Shown here: in pieces, positions 53,618 through 62,734 of the stretch
How positions within the stretch are numbered: the stretch's first letter is position 1
Layout: every line of letters begins with the position of its first letter
Origin: Colwellia sp. BRX10-3
Lineage (GTDB): Bacteria; Pseudomonadota; Gammaproteobacteria; Enterobacterales; Alteromonadaceae
Assembly (NCBI RefSeq): GCF_014077505.1
Contig: NZ_JACGWA010000006.1
Span: 1-64,000 of the forward strand
Direction: 5' to 3'
DNA: 64,000 bases
Translations under genes and position numbers: made by a program
The notes under the pieces: model-generated
What the model saw: the letters and a program-made list of their open reading frames with translations, nothing else
Database searches by the model: none
Told to the model about the DNA's origin: nothing

Positions 53618-56600
53618 CTAATCTTCTTCATCTAAAGTCATAAGTGACGTATTACCACCAGTAGCGGTGGTATTAATACTGATAGCTTTTTCTGTTAATA
53701 ATCGTTGAATTAAATTATCAAAATATTTTGAACTGATCACCGGTAAAATTGCACCTTGACGTTCTGCTAATTTCTCACTGATATAATGTTTACGGTCGCA
53801 ATGACTATCAACAACAACACCTGATAATCCAGGCTGTGCCAGCAACGTTGTTAAATGGCATAACCGGGCAATTTGAAAAACATTCTCATCTTCCCCTGTT
53901 GCAATAAATTCATCTCTAAAAGCTATTGCTTCATCATAAAACAAGTCAGAAACAACCGAGATCACGGTATTACCGGTTGCCAAAGCCGTTACGACAGAAA
54001 GCAACCAAAAGTGAAAAGTAACATTTTCGTCAGCAAAACAGATTATGTTGCCACGATTTTCTAAATATAGAATATTAGACTCACCTGTTGGACCCGGTAA
54101 AACTGTTGGTTCCTTCAAGTGTTTTTCAATATCAATTAATTGTGAGCGCGCCGCTTTTAAAGTATGCGTTAAATCGTCTGCTAAATTATCAATGATATCG
54201 ATATGAGCTATTTTTGCTAACACTTCGCTAAGACAAGATATACGGGTATTTAACTCGGTCAAGCGCCAGATTTTTTCTGCTGTACTAGCTCTGTCCATAA
54301 ATAATACTGCTTCCGCATCCGTATCGCTGTTTGAGGCTTCTGCTTGCTGTGGTAATAAATTAAGTTTCTTGGCACCGGGCGGTGTTATTTCTTTAACTAA
54401 ACGCGTTAAATAATATGGGCCACCTGCTTTTGGCCCTGTACCTGAAAGACCACGACCACCAAAAGGTTGCACACCCACAATAGCGCCAATTATATTGCGA
54501 TTTATATACACGTTACCTGCTCGTGATAGCTTCGCCAAATTTATGGCTCGCTGTTCAATGCGGGTATGTATACCCATAGTTAAGCCAAAACCTGTGCCGT
54601 TAATATCATCAATGACTTTTTCTGTTTCATCGCCTTTAAAGCGTACAATATGAACACAAGGGCCAAATACTTCCTGCTTCAGCACGCTAATATTTTCTAT
54701 TTCATAAAGTCGTGGCGCAAAAAAGAAATGTTCGTTATCTGCTATTTCATTTGTTATCTCATCAGCAATATCGCATTGGTATAATAGTTGACCATGGGTT
54801 TTCATATAGTCACTGTGGGCATTGAGTGAATCTAGCGCTTTTTGATCAATGACAGGTCCTACGTCAGTACTCAGTTTTTCGGGGTTACCCACATGTAATT
54901 CTGCTAATGCGCCTTTAAGCATTGTAATAACATTATCAGCAATATCTTCTTGTAAAAATAACACTCGAAGTGCAGAACAACGTTGACCAGCAGATTGAAA
55001 ACCTGAAGAAATAACATCATCAACGACTTGTTCAGGTAGGGCCGTAGAGTCTACTAACATACAGTTTTGACCACCCGTTTCAGCAATAAAGGGCACTTGA
55101 TCAACGCCTCTATCAGCCAATGTTTGCGAAATTATAGTCGCTGTTTTAATAGAACCAGTAAAAATAACCGCTTGAATAAGTGCATTAGGAATAATAACAC
55201 TACCGACATCACTACCCTTTGCAATAACCGCTTGTACAACGCCATGTGGTAATCCAACAGATGTCATTAGTTCAATAGCGCGCAATGCAATTAAGCTTGT
55301 TTGCTCGGCTGGTTTAGCTAACACCGTATTACCCGTAGCAATTGCAGCAGTCACTTGTCCTATAAATATAGCTAACGGGAAGTTCCAAGGGCTGATACAT
55401 AACACCACACCACGGGCTGCTAAACGATCATCTTCTGCAAGTTCAATCGCTTGTTGTGCATAATAGCGACAAAAATCAACCGCCTCTTTGACTTCATCAA
55501 CACCATCTTGTGTCGTTTTCCCTGCTTCCTTGATGCATAAGGCAATTAACTCGTCGATATGATGTTCAAAAACATCGGCAACACGGCATAATAAGGCCGC
55601 ACGTACAGATACAGGCGTTTGTGACCAAGAAGCAAATGCGTTTTGCGCTGTTTCGATCATCGCGAGCATTTCATCCTTGCTGTGATGTCGTTGAAAACCA
55701 ATAATTTCACTACGCTTTGCTGGGTTTCTAATAGCGATAGACCCTTCTGGTACATCATTTTCACAGAACAAGTTATTCACAAGCCAGTTATCCAGTGATG
55801 TTTTTAAAGGGGTTACTGTATTGATATCTGTTAAATCTAGGCCCTTGGAATTATCTCGACCGACACCTTTTTCATCATGGTATAACGCGATGGGTTTGAT
55901 TATCTGGCCGTTATATTTGTTTTTTAAGCGATGCATTTTTTCAACGGGATCGCGAAGTAAAGATTCGACCGGTTGTGACTCATCAATAATGGCATTAACA
56001 AAAGAAGAGTTAGCGCCATTTTCTAACAAACGACGCACTAAATAGGCGAGTAACTCTTTATGAGGACCAACCGGCGCGTAGACGCGACATTGAACATTTT
56101 CATTGGTAACAACTTGATCATATAACGAGCCACCCATGCCATATAGACATTGAAATTCAAAACTTGTTTTGTCATCGCCCGCCAGTTCAAGAATAGTAGC
56201 GACAGTATAGGCATTATGCGTAGCAAACTGTGGAAAAATGGTATCTCTATATTCTAATAATTTTTTCGCACAGGCTAGGTAAGATACATCAGTAGAGGCC
56301 TTGCGAGTGAATACCGGAAAATGCTGATAACCACCTTTTTGGCTATTTTTAATCTGAGTATCCCAATAAGCACCTTTTACTAAGCGCACCATCATTTTTC
56401 GGTCAACACGCATGGTTAGTTCACGTATCCAGTCAACTATAAAAATGGCGCGTTTTTGATAAGCTTGCAGGGCCATCGAAAAGCCATTCCAACCTGCTAA
56501 CTCATCATCACTAAATACCGCTTCAATTACATCAAGGGATAGTTCTAATCGCTCAGATTCTTCCGCATCAACAGTTAAACCAATATTGTAGCTTTTGGCT

Positions 56601-57448
56601 TGCAAACAAAGTGCTTTAAGTTTGGCAGCAGCTTCAGCCATTACCCGTTCTTTTTGTGCAAATTCGTAACGAGGATGGATAGCAGAAAGCTTAACTGAAA
56701 TGCCAGGCACTTTGCGAGGGTCGTTCTTACCCGACGCACGAGCAACTGCGCCAATGGCATCTATAGCAACTTGATAAGCTTTAAAATACTTTTCAGCGTC
56801 GACCATGGTGCGCGCACCTTCACCAAGCATGTCGTAAGAATATACGAAGCCTTGCCGCTCATCCTTGGCAGCATGATCAGTGGCTTCTTGAATCGTTTCG
56901 CCCATAACAAACTGCTCACCCATAATTTGCATGGCGTAGTTCATTGCCTTACGAATGACGGGCTCACCTAATCGACCAATAACCTTCTTCAATAAACCAA
57001 AGCTATCTTTTTCGCGTTCATCAGCATAGTCAACCATCGTTCCGGTAACGAATAACCCCCAAGATGAGGCATTAACGAACAGTGAATCACTGCTGCCTAT
57101 ATGACTGTCCCACTGCCCTTTAGATATTTTGTCACTAATTAGGGCATCTTGAGTAAGCTTATCTGGTACACGTAATAAGGCTTCGGCTAAACACATCAAC
57201 ACCACACCTTCTTCACTTGATAATGTGTATTCTGCCAGTAAGGCATCTACCGCACCGTTTCCCGATTCGTCTCTACGTATTTTTAGAGACATTTTACGGG
57301 CTTTTTCCCACGCCCTGCTTGCAGCATTATCGTTAACTTCTGCCAACGGTAAAATATGCTCTACCGCAACACTTTCATCAATACGATAGAACTCGCGAAT
57401 TTTTTGACGAATAGGGGACTCCGTGATGTTTGAATTATTAAAAAGCAT
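53618..57448 (-). CDS. putA: Bifunctional proline dehydrogenase / P5C dehydrogenase
   Basis: The protein is about 1276 residues. It starts at ATG 57448, eight bases after GAGG, rather than at the GTG of 57457. Proline dehydrogenase domain: EYTLSSEEGVVLMCLAEALL, MRVDRKMMVRLVKGAYWDTQ, ATHNAYTVATI. Aldehyde dehydrogenase domain: LCISPWNFPLAIFIGQVTAA and FIAETGGQNCMLVD, with the catalytic Cys in SAGQRCSALRVL. A C-terminal ALDH-like domain follows. The ribbon-helix-helix DNA-binding domain of trifunctional PutA is absent. It oxidises proline to glutamate and feeds quinones. No putP lies beside it. Confidence 0.93.
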   Translation of the reverse strand: MLFNNSNITESPIRQKIREFYRIDESVAVEHILPLAEVNDNAASRAWEKARKMSLKIRRDESGNGAVDALLAEYTLSSEEGVVLMCLAEALLRVPDKLTQDALISDKISKGQWDSHIGSSDSLFVNASSWGLFVTGTMVDYADEREKDSFGLLKKVIGRLGEPVIRKAMNYAMQIMGEQFVMGETIQEATDHAAKDERQGFVYSYDMLGEGARTMVDAEKYFKAYQVAIDAIGAVARASGKNDPRKVPGISVKLSAIHPRYEFAQKERVMAEAAAKLKALCLQAKSYNIGLTVDAEESERLELSLDVIEAVFSDDELAGWNGFSMALQAYQKRAIFIVDWIRELTMRVDRKMMVRLVKGAYWDTQIKNSQKGGYQHFPVFTRKASTDVSYLACAKKLLEYRDTIFPQFATHNAYTVATILELAGDDKTSFEFQCLYGMGGSLYDQVVTNENVQCRVYAPVGPHKELLAYLVRRLLENGANSSFVNAIIDESQPVESLLRDPVEKMHRLKNKYNGQIIKPIALYHDEKGVGRDNSKGLDLTDINTVTPLKTSLDNWLVNNLFCENDVPEGSIAIRNPAKRSEIIGFQRHHSKDEMLAMIETAQNAFASWSQTPVSVRAALLCRVADVFEHHIDELIALCIKEAGKTTQDGVDEVKEAVDFCRYYAQQAIELAEDDRLAARGVVLCISPWNFPLAIFIGQVTAAIATGNTVLAKPAEQTSLIALRAIELMTSVGLPHGVVQAVIAKGSDVGSVIIPNALIQAVIFTGSIKTATIISQTLADRGVDQVPFIAETGGQNCMLVDSTALPEQVVDDVISSGFQSAGQRCSALRVLFLQEDIADNVITMLKGALAELHVGNPEKLSTDVGPVIDQKALDSLNAHSDYMKTHGQLLYQCDIADEITNEIADNEHFFFAPRLYEIENISVLKQEVFGPCVHIVRFKGDETEKVIDDINGTGFGLTMGIHTRIEQRAINLAKLSRAGNVYINRNIIGAIVGVQPFGGRGLSGTGPKAGGPYYLTRLVKEITPPGAKKLNLLPQQAEASNSDTDAEAVLFMDRASTAEKIWRLTELNTRISCLSEVLAKIAHIDIIDNLADDLTHTLKAARSQLIDIEKHLKEPTVLPGPTGESNILYLENRGNIICFADENVTFHFWLLSVVTALATGNTVISVVSDLFYDEAIAFRDEFIATGEDENVFQIARLCHLTTLLAQPGLSGVVVDSHCDRKHYISEKLAERQGAILPVISSKYFDNLIQRLLTEKAISINTTATGGNTSLMTLDEED

Positions 57449-58424
57449 ATGCTTCACCTCAATATTTTTTTAAATAATGTTTTGCAATTACATAAGTAAA
57501 TTACAATTTAATTTACTGCTTCGATTGAATGTAAAATTCAGCTGGTGTGAATCCACAGAAGCTCATATTATAATTAGAGTACTCCTCATCATTTTTATGC
57601 AGATTAAGTTAATATTTTTCGCTAATGAAAATAGCGGTAAGACTGACCAATTAAGCCCCGATCACTAAAATATCTGAATGTACTTTGTCCCATAGAAAAG
57701 CACCTAACCTAAACATTTTTTTACGCTGAATAAAATTGAATTTGTGCCAGTACTATCGCTGATTAGTCGAGAACTGATTGCGCTGCGACCGTTTAGGATT
57801 AAAAGGTTAAACAAAATGCGGCAGCTCGAATTAACTGAGACGTTTTCATCAGAATTCTCCAAAATAATGGGGCTGTTTATGTGTAATTTATTCGACTCGA
57901 CTCAATTGAATTTAGTCTCCTAATGTTTTGACTAGTAAAACAATACGCACTATTGATCTGGAAGTATGTACTCTATCACACTCACACAAATTGCAAGATT
58001 CTGGGGCTTCCTATAAGGATTATCTTACACTCTGTGTTTTTTTTGAGTGCAACGGGTTTAGCGCCTTTTCATGTTTTATATATTTAAAATAAATTAGTTA
58101 GTATTGATTGAATAGATATTTCGGCCTTGGTTTTGTAGCTGGCAAATTTCAGGGTAGAATTCCAACGGCAGGTATGGCGGATCTAGAGCCAGTCAGGGTG
58201 AGGAATGATTATGGGCCGTCTATTCCCTCTTACATCTCATAGCTACCGTTCAAGTTATTATGGGTGGTTTGATTAGTAGTTAATGTGTACCTGACCCCAC
58301 TTAATTACTAATTTCCACTTCGCTTAGAAAGTTTTTGGGCATTATTGCCTCCTCAATGTGTTGAGGAGGCATGCACTAAAACGGAGGGAAATCAATATTA
58401 CGTTTCAAGTGATTGTTATAGTTA
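57449..58424. other. Gene-free stretch with a possible transposon end
   Basis: About 975 bp with no convincing gene. Near 58283-58302 the sequence GTGTACCTGACCCCACTT occurs, of a type often seen next to REP/Y1-type transposase genes, but no transposase remnant is readable. The promoter of putA must lie at 57460-57600. Confidence 0.4.
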
Positions 58425-58790
58425 CTATTTAACTTCCTTTCTTAAAGGTACTAAAACTTCACCTTCAACAGTAATTGTAGTTTTTCCATAAATATACGGG
58501 ATATAAAACCAAGAACTATGTATGGTTGCATTTTTTAATGCAACGCCACCTTTTCTTTGTTCTATTGCACGATCTAATGCTTCTTCGGCACTGGGATTAC
58601 CTGTAGGGATAAATATAATAATATGACTTGAATCTTCACCTTTTACCCTTTCATTATCAGATGTAGCTGTAGCTAACTCTTCTTGTGATATGTTTTTTGT
58701 GGAAACATAAGTCAAGTCAGCTATTCTATGCGAACAACCTGATAAAAACATGCCGACAAGAACGGATGAGGCTAATACTATTTTTTTCAT
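58425..58790 (-). CDS. Putative lipoprotein of unknown function
   Basis: The 121-residue protein starts at ATG 58790 behind AAGG. It has a lipoprotein signal (ASSVLVGMFLSGC), and the mature part has SHIIIFIPTGNPSAEEALDR, AIEQRKGGVALKNATIHSSW and YIPYIYGKTTITVEGEVLVP. It resembles small TRL/DUF6567-type lipoproteins. It is the last gene before the right end of the island, where an integrase would be expected. Confidence 0.7.
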   Translation of the reverse strand: MKKIVLASSVLVGMFLSGCSHRIADLTYVSTKNISQEELATATSDNERVKGEDSSHIIIFIPTGNPSAEEALDRAIEQRKGGVALKNATIHSSWFYIPYIYGKTTITVEGEVLVPLRKEVK

Positions 58791-58960
58791 TTTATTTCCT
58801 TGCACTCGAAATTGAATAATACGTTAGAGCTTGAGTGCTTGAAACCCTAACAGTTAATACCGCGGTGGTTGAGCATCTTTCTGGCCTTGGATAATAGCTT
58901 TATTCGTAATCCACCTTATCAATGAGTTTTATAGAGACCGCAACATACAAACCCTATTCC

Positions 58961-59005
58961 GAGATTTGAACTCTACAAATAGGTACTGTGCTACAAACCA
59001 TATGC
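58961..59005 (-). pseudogene. Degenerate tRNA-Ser 3' fragment, right side
   Basis: Minus-strand GAGTTCAAATCTC (T-arm) with ACAGTACCTATTTGTA upstream is homologous to the fragment at 18411-18470. Its distance to the 66-bp repeat (106 bp) is almost the same as on the left (102 bp). The CCA end is missing. The region 58806-58960 holds nothing recognised. Confidence 0.6.
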
Positions 59006-59028
59006 CGAGAATTAAATACTCTAAAAGC

Positions 59029-59064
59029 AAAAAACCCGCTAATCTTTCGATTAGCGGGTTTTTC
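59029..59064 (-). terminator. Terminator of tRNA-Ser
   Basis: The stem AACCCGCTAA/TTAGCGGGTT with loop TCTTTCGA (approximately) and outer A/T runs lies directly downstream of the tRNA 3' end on the minus strand. Confidence 0.85.
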
Positions 59065-59066
59065 TT

Positions 59067-59132
59067 AATGTGGCGGTGAGATAGAGATTTGAACTCTAGA
59101 AGGGCTACAAACCCTTGCCGGTTTTCAAGACC
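59067..59132 (-). repeat. Island end repeat inside intact tRNA-Ser (attR-like)
   Basis: Identical to 18526-18591 over 66 bp. The identity ends after the 3' anticodon stem, so recombination took place in or beside the anticodon arm, a usual place for tyrosine integrases. Confidence 0.9.
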
Positions 59133-59161
59133 GGTGCTTTCGACCACTCAGCCATCTCACC
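59071..59161 (-). tRNA. serT: tRNA-Ser (anticodon TGA)
   Basis: The 91-nt gene has acceptor stem GGTGAGA/TCTCACC, discriminator G and encoded CCA (59071-59073). The anticodon arm CCGGT-CTTGAAA-ACCGG gives anticodon TGA. The long variable arm CAAGGGTTTGTAGCCCTT is typical of serine tRNAs, and the T-arm is GAGTTCAAATCTC. It is the integration site of the island to its left. Confidence 0.96.
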
Positions 59162-59323
59162 TGAAGTTCAAAAGCATTGCTGCTTCAGAACGGAGCGAAT
59201 AATAAAGGCTCGAAATTCTCTTGTAAAGGATTTATTCTATAAAAAAGTTTGTTTGCTAAAAAAACCAACAATTTGCCATTTATTTGAACAAATTCAGTTA
59301 ATCTTTATATTTAAGGAAAGCTT

Positions 59324-59920
59324 GTGAGTGAAGAAAGTCTTTGTCGCTGCCACTGGTTAGACACGACAAAACCTGATTACGTTGCTTATCATGATAATGA
59401 GTGGGGAGTGCCGGTTTATGATGATCAAAAATTATTTGAATATTTAATGCTTGAATCAGCACAAGCTGGTTTAAGTTGGTATACGATTTTAAAACGTCGT
59501 GATGGCTACAGAACCGCATTTGACAATTTCGACGTTAAAAAAGTGGCCCTATTTAGCGATGCAAAAGTTGAAGAGCTGGTAATTAACAGCGCTATTATTC
59601 GCCATCGAGGTAAAATTATTGCGGCTATTAATAATGCCAAGCTATTTATTGATATTCAAAATGAGTTTGGCAGCTTTAGTAATTATATGTGGGGCTTTGT
59701 TGGCCATAAAACTATTGTTAATAATTGGGCAGAACTGGGCGACTACCCTGCTACTTCTAAAGAATCTGATGCTTGGAGTAAAGATTTAAAAAAACGTGGC
59801 TTTAAGTTTGTAGGTTCAACTATTTGTTATGCGCATATGCAGGCTTGTGGCATGGTTAACGATCATAGTAATGGCTGTTACAAACGCTCACAAATTATTG
59901 ATGAATTTCAACAAGGTTAA
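59324..59920 (+). CDS. tag: DNA-3-methyladenine glycosylase I
   Basis: The 198-residue protein starts with GTG 59324 behind AAGG. Tag blocks: CRCHWLDTTKPDYVAYHDNE with WGVPVYDD, FEYLMLESAQAGLSWYTILK, FVGSTICYAHMQACGMVNDH. The zinc-type residues Cys8, His21, Cys and His near the C-terminus fit the family. It removes 3-methyladenine from alkylated DNA. It is the first core gene right of the island. Confidence 0.94.
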   Translation: MSEESLCRCHWLDTTKPDYVAYHDNEWGVPVYDDQKLFEYLMLESAQAGLSWYTILKRRDGYRTAFDNFDVKKVALFSDAKVEELVINSAIIRHRGKIIAAINNAKLFIDIQNEFGSFSNYMWGFVGHKTIVNNWAELGDYPATSKESDAWSKDLKKRGFKFVGSTICYAHMQACGMVNDHSNGCYKRSQIIDEFQQG

Positions 59921-60082
59921 AGATAGTAATTCAAAATATAGCATGCCATAATATGTCAATGTGGCTAATAGTTAATTATTACCTATACAGGTAAAATAAA
60001 GGTTAAATATTTGATTTACCCTTGAACTTTTGACATTTGCCCACATCTAAAAAATATATTTAGCATACTTAGAGGAAATTTT

Positions 60083-60748
60083 ATGCAATCAAATATTAGT
60101 GTAAATGCTAGTAGAAGTTCAGCGATTGAAATTAACAAGGTTTTGAAAAACACCTATATGTTACTTTCGATGACTTTGGCGTTTAGTGCCGTTACAGCTG
60201 GTGTTTCTATGGCAATGGGCTTGTCTCATATGGCTGCCCTAGTAATGACCTTAGTTTCATTCGGATTATTATTTGTTGTTAATAAGAATGCCGATAAAGC
60301 GAGTGGTATATTTTGGATTTTTGCTTTCACCGGTTTAATGGGTGCATCTTTAGGCCCAATGCTTAACTATTATGCAGCAATGCCTAACGGCGCTACATTA
60401 ATTATGCAAGCATTAGGTGGTACTGCATTAATTTTCTTTGCACTTTCTGGTTACGCATTAACTAGCAAGAAAGACTTCTCATTTATGGGTGGTTTTTTAA
60501 TGGTTGGTTTAATCGTTGCGGTTATTGCAATGGTGGCAAATATTTTCTTCCAAATTCCTGCACTTTCATTAGCTATTAGTTCTGCAATTATTATGATTAT
60601 GTCAGGTTTGATCTTATATGATACAAGCCGCATTATTCATGGTGGTGAAACAAACTACATTCGTGCAACTGTTTCTCTATACTTGAATATTTATAATATC
60701 TTCGTACATCTATTAAGCCTTTTGGGTGTTTTAGGCGGCGATGACTAA
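60083..60748 (+). CDS. Bax inhibitor-1/YccA family membrane protein
   Basis: The 221-residue protein has seven membrane helices. The blocks include NTYMLLSMTLAFSAVTAGVS, LSGYALTSKKDFSFMGGFLM and the C-terminal SGLILYDTSRIIHGGETNYI with ATVSLYLNIYNIFVHLL, typical of YccA/YbhL proteins. YccA interacts with FtsH in Escherichia coli; others act as calcium leak channels. AGAGG lies before the ATG, and a terminator follows. Confidence 0.9.
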   Translation: MQSNISVNASRSSAIEINKVLKNTYMLLSMTLAFSAVTAGVSMAMGLSHMAALVMTLVSFGLLFVVNKNADKASGIFWIFAFTGLMGASLGPMLNYYAAMPNGATLIMQALGGTALIFFALSGYALTSKKDFSFMGGFLMVGLIVAVIAMVANIFFQIPALSLAISSAIIMIMSGLILYDTSRIIHGGETNYIRATVSLYLNIYNIFVHLLSLLGVLGGDD

Positions 60749-60809
60749 GTTAGCAGTTAAAAATCATAAAATGTGATTAGTAATTGTTTATACTTACCGT
60801 ATAAAATAT

Positions 60810-60836
60810 AAAGCCTCTGTATTGAGGCTTTTTTAT
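60810..60836 (+). terminator. Rho-independent terminator
   Basis: The stem AAGCCTC/GAGGCTT with loop TGTATT is followed by T6. It ends the Bax-inhibitor-1 family gene and precedes tusD. Confidence 0.9.
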
Positions 60837-60878
60837 TACCAGTTTTTAAACAACGTTAGTTAGGACAAAAGGCATTAT

Positions 60879-61256
60879 ATGCAAAACACATTGGCTTTAG
60901 TGGTAACCACCCAGCCCAACAGCAACTTAACAACAACCGCGATTAACCTTGTTCGGGCGGCAGTTGAAAGTGGTGTCAGTGTTATTGGTGTGTTCTTTTA
61001 TCAAGACGGCGTGTTAAATGCGGCTAAGCATTTGTCTATTCCAAGTGATGAATATCAAACATTAAAACAATGGCAACAACTCAACAGAGAATATGGTGTG
61101 CCTTTATATTTATGCATTACCGCAGCGGAAAAACGCGGTTTAAGTGATGAACTCAATAACCTTGAACTCTCAAGTATTGACCCTGTTTTTACAGTTTCAG
61201 GTTTAGGTGAGTTAGTCGAGCTAACCAGTAAAGCCGAACGAGTGGTGCAATTATAA
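60879..61256 (+). CDS. tusD: Sulfurtransferase complex subunit TusD
   Basis: The 125-residue DsrE-fold protein has the sulfur-accepting Cys in PLYLCITAAEKRG (about 78). With TusB and TusC it forms the hexamer that relays sulfur from TusA to TusE for 2-thiouridine in tRNA. AAAGG lies before ATG. The stop overlaps tusC by one base (TAATG). Confidence 0.93.
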   Translation: MQNTLALVVTTQPNSNLTTTAINLVRAAVESGVSVIGVFFYQDGVLNAAKHLSIPSDEYQTLKQWQQLNREYGVPLYLCITAAEKRGLSDELNNLELSSIDPVFTVSGLGELVELTSKAERVVQL

Positions 61257-61633
61257 TGTCAGCAAATAAACCAGGTGATAAAACTATCGCTCTTATCAAT
61301 ACCCAAGCGCCCTTTTCAAGTGCTGCTGGTAAAGAAGCACTAGATACCGCGTTAATATTTGGCTCTTACGAACAAGCAACATCGCTGTTTTTTTTAGGTG
61401 ATGGGGTGTTTCAGGTGATCGGGGATCAAAAAGCTTCAACCATAGATATTAAAGATTACTTAAAAACATTTTCAGCATTAGAATTTTATGACATTGAAAA
61501 TATATATGTTTGCCAACAGTCTTTAGTCGAGCGAAATTTACCTGAAAATTTTCATATCAGTAATGTCCAGGTATTATCGAACGAGGCTTTTAGTCAACGC
61601 TTACATCAGCACAACGTGATTTACAGGTTTTAA
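61256..61633 (+). CDS. tusC: Sulfurtransferase complex subunit TusC
   Basis: The 125-residue DsrF-like protein has KTIALINTQAPFSSAAGKEA and EQATSLFFLGDGVFQVIGDQ. It is the structural partner in the TusBCD hexamer. It overlaps tusD by one base and is followed by tusB after one base. Confidence 0.92.
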   Translation: MSANKPGDKTIALINTQAPFSSAAGKEALDTALIFGSYEQATSLFFLGDGVFQVIGDQKASTIDIKDYLKTFSALEFYDIENIYVCQQSLVERNLPENFHISNVQVLSNEAFSQRLHQHNVIYRF

Positions 61634-61634
61634 C

Positions 61635-61931
61635 ATGGCAATGCTACATATTATTAGAAGTTCAGGTTATAACAGTAGTGCATTAGCACAATGCCTTGAT
61701 ATGGTTTTACCGCAAGACAGTATATTATTGATGGATGACGGTTGTTATAATCTAAGTCATAAGTTGTTACTCGATACGCTAGAAAAAAAACCTGAACTAA
61801 GCGTGTATTTTATTAGCCTACACGCTGATGCACGTGCACAATTTAGTACGAATAATATATTTATAGCAATCACATTAACCGAAGTAGTTACACTACTTTT
61901 TAAACACGACAATTCAATTACTTGGTCATGA
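61635..61931 (+). CDS. tusB: Sulfurtransferase complex subunit TusB
   Basis: The 98-residue DsrH-like protein ([35 protein letters not shown]) is the third subunit of the TusBCD relay. The stop overlaps the tusE start (ATGA). Confidence 0.9.
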   Translation: MAMLHIIRSSGYNSSALAQCLDMVLPQDSILLMDDGCYNLSHKLLLDTLEKKPELSVYFISLHADARAQFSTNNIFIAITLTEVVTLLFKHDNSITWS

Positions 61932-62260
61932 CAATAATATATAACAATCAAAGCTTAGCCACGGATAAACAAGGCTATTTGCTCGATTTTACACAATGGA
62001 ATGAAGACGTAGCTGTTTTGTTGGCAAGCACTGACGAAATAGAGCTTTTAGAAGCCCATTGGGAAGTTATTCGTTTTGTTCGAGGGTTTTACTTAACTTA
62101 CAATACTTCACCTGCTATTCGCGCCTTAACTAAAGCTATGAAAGCAGAATTTGGTGAAGAAAAAGCGAGCAGTCGATATTTATATCGATTGTTTAAAGAA
62201 GGCCCAGCTAAACAAGCCACTAAATATGCTGGCTTACCGAAACCGGCAAGGTGCATTTAG
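61928..62260 (+). CDS. tusE: Sulfur relay protein TusE/DsrC
   Basis: The 110-residue DsrC-fold protein has [60 protein letters not shown] and the penultimate Cys in KPARCI, which accepts sulfur from TusD and passes it to MnmA. The ATG at 61928 overlaps the tusB stop; an in-frame TTG six bases earlier is less likely. Confidence 0.94.
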   Translation: MTIIYNNQSLATDKQGYLLDFTQWNEDVAVLLASTDEIELLEAHWEVIRFVRGFYLTYNTSPAIRALTKAMKAEFGEEKASSRYLYRLFKEGPAKQATKYAGLPKPARCI

Positions 62261-62333
62261 TTTCAAATAGATTAGAATACAGAATATATTTGTAAAGCCT
62301 TAAATGTTTTGAATAGACGATATTCTGAAGATT

Positions 62334-62534
62334 TTATACTTTGATATTAATATTTTGTCCGGTATTACCGACCGCAGGTAAACTGACATTGTCTACAGAG
62401 GTTGAAGCAATAAGTGCCAACGCCTGCTGACCTTCTAACTCAGTTTGTGACTTTGCTAAATTTGCACTTTTAAGCGCGAGTATAGTTTCGACATCCATAG
62501 ATACAGAATTATTTGCATTCAGTTCAACTGACAT
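62334..62534 (-). CDS. YjfB-like putative motility protein
   Basis: The 66-residue protein (MSVELNANNSVSMDVETILA, KSANLAKSQTELEGQQALAL) has the helix-then-tail form of the YjfB family and ends in VGNTGQNINIKV. Its role in motility is only suggested for the family. It is a single gene with its own promoter. Confidence 0.7.
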   Translation of the reverse strand: MSVELNANNSVSMDVETILALKSANLAKSQTELEGQQALALIASTSVDNVSLPAVGNTGQNINIKV

Positions 62535-62644
62535 TATCTACCCTACTTTTACGTTGATTATTGTAATTAACTAACTTGGTATAACTATAAATGTTATATC
62601 GACATCACACCACATAACTTAAGACTTTATTAAAAATTAGCTAT

Positions 62645-62678
62645 AAAAAAAGCGCTTACCTAAACAGTAAACGCTTAT
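62645..62678 (-). terminator. Terminator of gap
   Basis: The stem AAGCGcTTAC/GTAAaCGCTT has loop CTAAACA (approximately). Read on the minus strand it is followed by T7, so it ends the GAPDH gene. Confidence 0.85.
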
Positions 62679-62734
62679 TTAAATAAACTAGATCTACAAT
62701 ATGTTTACCATAGTACCGTTCGAGTTAGTTATGC

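Larger units (their letters stand above)
18592..59066. mobile_element. 40.5-kb genomic island in tRNA-Ser(UGA)
   Basis: The segment is bounded by 66-bp perfect direct repeats made of tRNA-Ser sequence, with the complete tRNA at the right end. Its content is accessory: metal and sulfide resistance, exporters, stress proteins and regulators, with uneven base composition and many broken genes. A tyrosine integrase would be expected beside the intact tRNA, but none is found there or at the left end, so the island looks immobilised. PutA and nhaC could be older residents rather than cargo. The alternative is repeat-mediated rearrangement between tandem tRNA-Ser copies. Confidence 0.8.

Noticed and set aside
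58283-58302. Transposon end beside the putA gap
   Set aside because: Only a short familiar-looking string remains, with no transposase frame or inverted repeat partner, so it is mentioned in the gap entry but not called as an element.
58425-58790. Whether the gene next to the intact tRNA is an integrase
   Set aside because: It encodes a short lipoprotein with a clear lipobox, unrelated to recombinases.
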